NCBI GenBank assembly: GCA_022511075.1
Contig: JAFLSE010000011.1
Location: 17,851-81,850, forward strand
Reading direction: 5' to 3'
Source of the DNA: Prevotella sp.
GTDB lineage: Bacteria > Bacteroidota > Bacteroidia > Bacteroidales > Bacteroidaceae
Length of the DNA stretch: 64,000 bases
A program made the position numbers and the translations under genes. Numbering within the stretch: the stretch's first letter is position 1; each line of letters starts with the position of its first letter. Below, one piece after another: positions 61,081 through 64,000 of this stretch. Below the pieces are notes generated by a model. That model did not search any database and was not told where the DNA came from. It saw only the letters and a list, made by a program, of their open reading frames with translations.

Positions 61081-62403
61081 ATGAAAGACATTTTTACATG
61101 TTTTATTACCTTTTTGAAGGTCGATGTGTGGCAAATGTCGCACAAAAATTTGCCTGTGTGGCGCAAATTTATGTATAGTATCATAAAGAAACTGATTATA
61201 GTCATACGTTTTTTTACAAAGAAGATGGTGATGCGCCATGCTTCGGCACTTACATACTCTACTCTGCTGTCGATTGTGCCGATACTCGCAGTGGTCTTTG
61301 CCATTGCACGTGGCTTTGGCTACGGTGTTTATATTGAGGACTGGTTTATGAGCGTTTTCGATTCACAGCCACAGGCGGCAGAAATATTGACAGGTTTCGT
61401 GAATAGTTATCTTGATCATACAAGCAGTGGAGTTGTGCTCGGTTTCGGTATGATTTTTATGTTCTATACGGTGTTTATGTTGGTGAGCAACATTGAAGGG
61501 ACATTCAACGAAATATGGCAAGTAAAGGCTCCACGTGGAGTTTTCCGTATGTTTACTGACTATTTTGCTATGATACTTCTTTTCCCTGTAATAATCGTTC
61601 TTATCTCTGGTGTTTCTATATATTTTGCTGCAATAGGAAACAATATGCCTTCATATATTCAGGTGCTTGGGCCTGTTATGCGATTTTTCGTAGGTTTGCT
61701 TCCTTATATAATCATGTCGGCAGTGTTTATAGGCATCTACGTGTTTATTCCAAACACCCACGTAGAAGTGCGCCATGCCATCGTGCCTGGCATAATTGCT
61801 GGCGTGGCTATGCAGTGGTTGCAATTTTTCTATATTCATTCACAGATATGGGTAAGCAGTTATAATGCTATCTACGGCTCTTTTGCAGCTCTGCCTCTGT
61901 TTATGCTTTGGCTGCAAATTTCGTGGACAATCTGTCTTTTTGGTGCAACGCTGTGTTACGCTAACCAAAATGTTAGTTACTATGATTATGATGCGCGTAC
62001 TTCAGATATTAGCCATCGCTACCGTATAATGCTTTGTGCCATGCTTGCTTCGCGTATATTCCGTCGTTTCGACTGCGGTTTGCGCCCCTACACTTCTTTT
62101 GAGCTTTGCCAAGAAACAAAAATTCCAATTCGCATAGTCAACGATTTACTTTATGAGATGATTGATGCACATATTTTAATGGACAGAAACCTAGGAGAAA
62201 AGGGTGAGGATACACAATTCGTACCTAACGAAAATATCGAGCATTTTTCTCTCGGCGTACTCATTGACCGTCTTGAATCTCGCCAACACTGGAAACTTAA
62301 TCTTCCTCTGCGCGAAGTCTATAACGACAACTGGCGTAAGGCTCTTGCTATACGTCGTACATATCTTAAACAGTCGAAGGAAATATTACTTAAAGATTTG
62401 TGA
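61081..62403 (+). CDS. YihY/BrkB-family membrane protein
   Basis: 440 residues. About six membrane helices with the family blocks MRHASALTYSTLLSIVPILAVVFAIARGFG, MLVSNIEGTFNEIWQV, IFIP-type VFIPNTHVEVRHAIVPGIIAGVAMQWLQFFYIH and YGSFAALPLFMLWLQISWTICLFGA, then a soluble C-terminal winged-helix-like region of about 150 residues. Once called ribonuclease BN in error; the true role of the family is unclear, perhaps a transporter. Confidence 0.92.
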   Translation: MKDIFTCFITFLKVDVWQMSHKNLPVWRKFMYSIIKKLIIVIRFFTKKMVMRHASALTYSTLLSIVPILAVVFAIARGFGYGVYIEDWFMSVFDSQPQAAEILTGFVNSYLDHTSSGVVLGFGMIFMFYTVFMLVSNIEGTFNEIWQVKAPRGVFRMFTDYFAMILLFPVIIVLISGVSIYFAAIGNNMPSYIQVLGPVMRFFVGLLPYIIMSAVFIGIYVFIPNTHVEVRHAIVPGIIAGVAMQWLQFFYIHSQIWVSSYNAIYGSFAALPLFMLWLQISWTICLFGATLCYANQNVSYYDYDARTSDISHRYRIMLCAMLASRIFRRFDCGLRPYTSFELCQETKIPIRIVNDLLYEMIDAHILMDRNLGEKGEDTQFVPNENIEHFSLGVLIDRLESRQHWKLNLPLREVYNDNWRKALAIRRTYLKQSKEILLKDL

Positions 62404-62412
62404 TAAACAAAA

Positions 62413-62660
62413 ATGCAGATAATCGCAGAATCACTCTGGGATTACCCGCTTAATGTGTTGTCTTTAAAAATCATTTTCTCTCTTGAAAATCCAAAACAAC
62501 AATCTTTACCTAAAAAACTAACCTAATGAATAACTTAAAACTAACCTAAATACTAAACTTTAAACCTAAAAACTACTAATCGAATTATCCTAAAACAAAT
62601 CTTTTTAACCTCAAAAACTATCCCTATAGTTTTGGTGTCTAAGGATTTCTTTCCTTTTGA
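62413..62660 (-). ncRNA. Candidate non-coding RNA, about 250 nt
   Basis: A minus-strand transcript is predicted from a perfect promoter (62666-62696) to a strong terminator hairpin. Near the 5' end AAAACTAT-AGGG-ATAGTTTT forms a stem-loop; the middle is A/T-rich with repeated TTAGGTT...TTTAA units; the 3' end folds as GCGGGTAATCCCAGA with TTCTGCGATTATCTGC (one mismatch) and runs into ATTTTTGTTT. No protein of useful size is encoded (longest sensible frame about 10 codons). It could be a 6S-like or other regulatory RNA, but I do not recognise a family. Confidence 0.6.
62415..62449 (-). terminator. Terminator of the candidate RNA
   Basis: Fourteen pairs with one C-C mismatch and two G-U pairs, followed on the minus strand by ATTTTTGTTTATC. 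Confidence 0.75.
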
Positions 62661-62665
62661 CAATG

Positions 62666-62696
62666 CAAAGGTACGACGATTTTTTCTGCTACCAAA
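62666..62696 (-). promoter_or_regulatory. Consensus promoter of the candidate RNA
   Basis: Minus strand TTTG (62693-62696), 19 bases, TACCTTTG (62666-62673). No protein gene lies in front of it on that strand. Confidence 0.75.
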
Positions 62697-62821
62697 TATT
62701 TTGAATGATTTTATATAAAAACTTATTGTATTGTTGATATATGTCAAGGTTGTGCTCGTACACAAATGACAATTTAAGTATTTTTTGCTATTTAAATGCT
62801 CGAAATTGTAACAGAAAGTGT

Positions 62822-62829
62822 TATCTTTG
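62822..62829 (+). promoter_or_regulatory. Probable -7 element of the CusC-like gene
   Basis: TATCTTTG, 30 bases before the start at 62859. The -33 box is not evident. Confidence 0.55.
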
Positions 62830-62858
62830 TAGGGAATTATATATAATATGGATATAGA

Positions 62859-64000
62859 ATGAGGAAAATATTGACAATTGCGCTGTTTATTTGTAGCACA
62901 ATAGGTATATATGCGCAGGAAGACAGGGTTATGACGCTCGACGAATGCATAAAAATAGCGAAAGAGAACAGTCTGGCACTGAAAAACGCACAGTTGGCGG
63001 TGCAGCAGGCAAAGGATATGCAGGGCACATCGTTTAATCTGGAAGCAACTGCATTTACTTTGGAACAGGACCTGACCGGTGGCGGAAATCCTGATAACTC
63101 GCTCGCGGTAGGGCAGACGTTTGAACTGCCGTCGGTTTACAAGGCTCGCAGAAAGGCATTGAAAAGGCAGACCGAGGTGGAGAGCGCAAAAGAGAGCATG
63201 ACGGTAAACGCCGTGGAAATGGAAATAATAAACGCGTACAATAATATAAGGTACGCGCGCGAGAAATTCAAGTTGCTGCAAAAACAGGACTCCGTGATAC
63301 AGCAGTTCCACGCAGTGGCAAAAAGCAAAACCAATGCCGGCGATGTCAGTTCGCTCGACCATATTAACGCCCACCGCATGATGGCAGAGAGTGAAATGAA
63401 AACCGTTGCGGCAAAAAACGAATACAGGACTGCACAATACAAGATGGCGCAATTGTTGAACGAAACGTTCATGGTAGTACCGGCAGACGAGTCGTGGGAA
63501 ATAACGGAGATAACTGTGGCAAAGCCTACACGCGAGCCTACAAGGGTGGCATCGCCCACGCCGCTGTTCGTTGCCGACAATACTACGGCAATGCAACTTG
63601 CCAACAATATGATAGCTGCAAGCGAGAGCGAACTGAAGAACGTGCGCAATGAGGGATTGCCGACAATTTCGCTTGAAGGCAAGTACCAGGTGCTGATAAA
63701 AGGGCTGAATCCATATAACATAGAGCGCCTGAGGTTTGAAAACGGCAATTTCCTCGCTATGGCGGTGGGAGTAAACATTCCGTTGTGCTTCGGTTCGCAG
63801 GCGGCAAAGGTGAGGGCTGCAAAGCGCGGCGTGGAGATGGAACGCAACAATATGGAGCAGCTGCAACGTGAACTTCAGGCAGAATATTACGAGAAATACA
63901 ACGAGTGGGTGAACACCAAGATGCTTGTGGAATACTATAAGGAGAGCGGTCTACAACAGGCTGCCGAAATGGAGCAGATAGCGAGTGAGGCATACAGGAA
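62859..64000 (+). CDS. TolC/CusC-like outer-membrane efflux protein, 3' end missing
   Basis: 380 codons up to the window edge. Signal peptide MRKILTIALFICSTIGIYAQ, then TolC-family repeats: VMTLDECIKIAKENSLALKNAQLAVQQAK, VGQTFELPSVYKARRKALKRQTEVESAK and GLPTISLEGKYQVLIKGLNPYN with VNIPLCFGSQAAKVRAAKRGVE. The first half resembles the CusC/CzcC type that serves metal RND pumps; pump genes would lie to the right. It is separate from the TolC-like gene at 51032. Confidence 0.85.
   Translation, partial: MRKILTIALFICSTIGIYAQEDRVMTLDECIKIAKENSLALKNAQLAVQQAKDMQGTSFNLEATAFTLEQDLTGGGNPDNSLAVGQTFELPSVYKARRKALKRQTEVESAKESMTVNAVEMEIINAYNNIRYAREKFKLLQKQDSVIQQFHAVAKSKTNAGDVSSLDHINAHRMMAESEMKTVAAKNEYRTAQYKMAQLLNETFMVVPADESWEITEITVAKPTREPTRVASPTPLFVADNTTAMQLANNMIAASESELKNVRNEGLPTISLEGKYQVLIKGLNPYNIERLRFENGNFLAMAVGVNIPLCFGSQAAKVRAAKRGVEMERNNMEQLQRELQAEYYEKYNEWVNTKMLVEYYKESGLQQAAEMEQIASEAYR

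Noticed and set aside
62614..62633. Hairpin AAAACTAT/ATAGTTTT as a terminator for yihY
   Set aside because: No T run follows on the plus strand. It fits better as a 5' stem-loop of the minus-strand RNA.
62553..63866. 437-codon minus-strand frame at the right end
   Set aside because: It is the antisense of the CusC-like gene for most of its length; the plus-strand frame has a signal peptide and family repeats.

Overview
This window looks like chromosomal DNA from a Bacteroidales bacterium, most likely a Prevotella-like genus. The evidence is that almost every recognisable promoter has the Bacteroidetes form TTTG-N19-20-TAnnTTTG, that SD-type ribosome sites are rare, that the B12 uptake genes include a BtuG-like surface beta-propeller, and that the glycan locus has UpxY and DNA-invertase control. 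Genus-level placement is inference.

Layout. 1-7.5 kb is housekeeping: the 5' end of rlmD, a patatin-like lipase, nadK, pdxJ, a DJ-1 protein, ispD, a TPR-like protein of unknown function, a Bax-inhibitor-1 protein and a small secreted lytic transglycosylase. 7.5-30.6 kb is a phase-variable surface polysaccharide locus: a tyrosine DNA invertase, a 124-bp invertible promoter between perfect 27-bp inverted repeats, an UpxY/NusG-like antiterminator with an unusual C-terminal extension, a YafQ-type toxin-antitoxin pair flanked by GAAC...GTTC tandem repeats, and then an AT-rich run of flippase, pyruvyltransferase, glycosyltransferase, LicD, acyltransferase and EpsG-like polymerase genes. Three of these carry a G8 tract in the same codon register. 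Two are in frame as read here and one is out of frame, so slipped-strand switching is probably layered on top of promoter inversion. 30.8-32.9 kb holds a DEAH helicase containing an in-frame intergenic-type repeat.

32.9-46.4 kb is a minus-strand cobalamin operon headed by one consensus promoter and one cobalamin riboswitch: btuB, btuG-like, btuF, btuC, a PduO-type adenosyltransferase, a HAD phosphatase, cobU, cobT, cobS, cobQ, cobD, cbiB and btuD. It covers outer-membrane capture, inner-membrane import, adenosylation and nucleotide-loop assembly, but has no corrin-ring genes, so it fits salvage or late synthesis. 47-50.8 kb holds a lipoprotein, a phosphoribosyltransferase-like protein and a divergent GmrSD-type (DUF262/DUF1524) restriction protein.

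51.0-59.8 kb is a second long minus-strand operon: ABC ATPase, permease and a YtrA-like GntR repressor, followed by a DUF2807 lipoprotein and a MacAB/TolC-like export set. A perfect 9-bp palindromic operator lies directly downstream of its consensus promoter. 59.9-64.0 kb has recA, a YihY membrane protein, a strong candidate for a roughly 250-nt non-coding RNA with its own promoter and terminator, and the 5' part of a CusC/TolC-like outer-membrane efflux gene that runs off the window. I saw no rRNA, tRNA, CRISPR array or complete insertion sequence.
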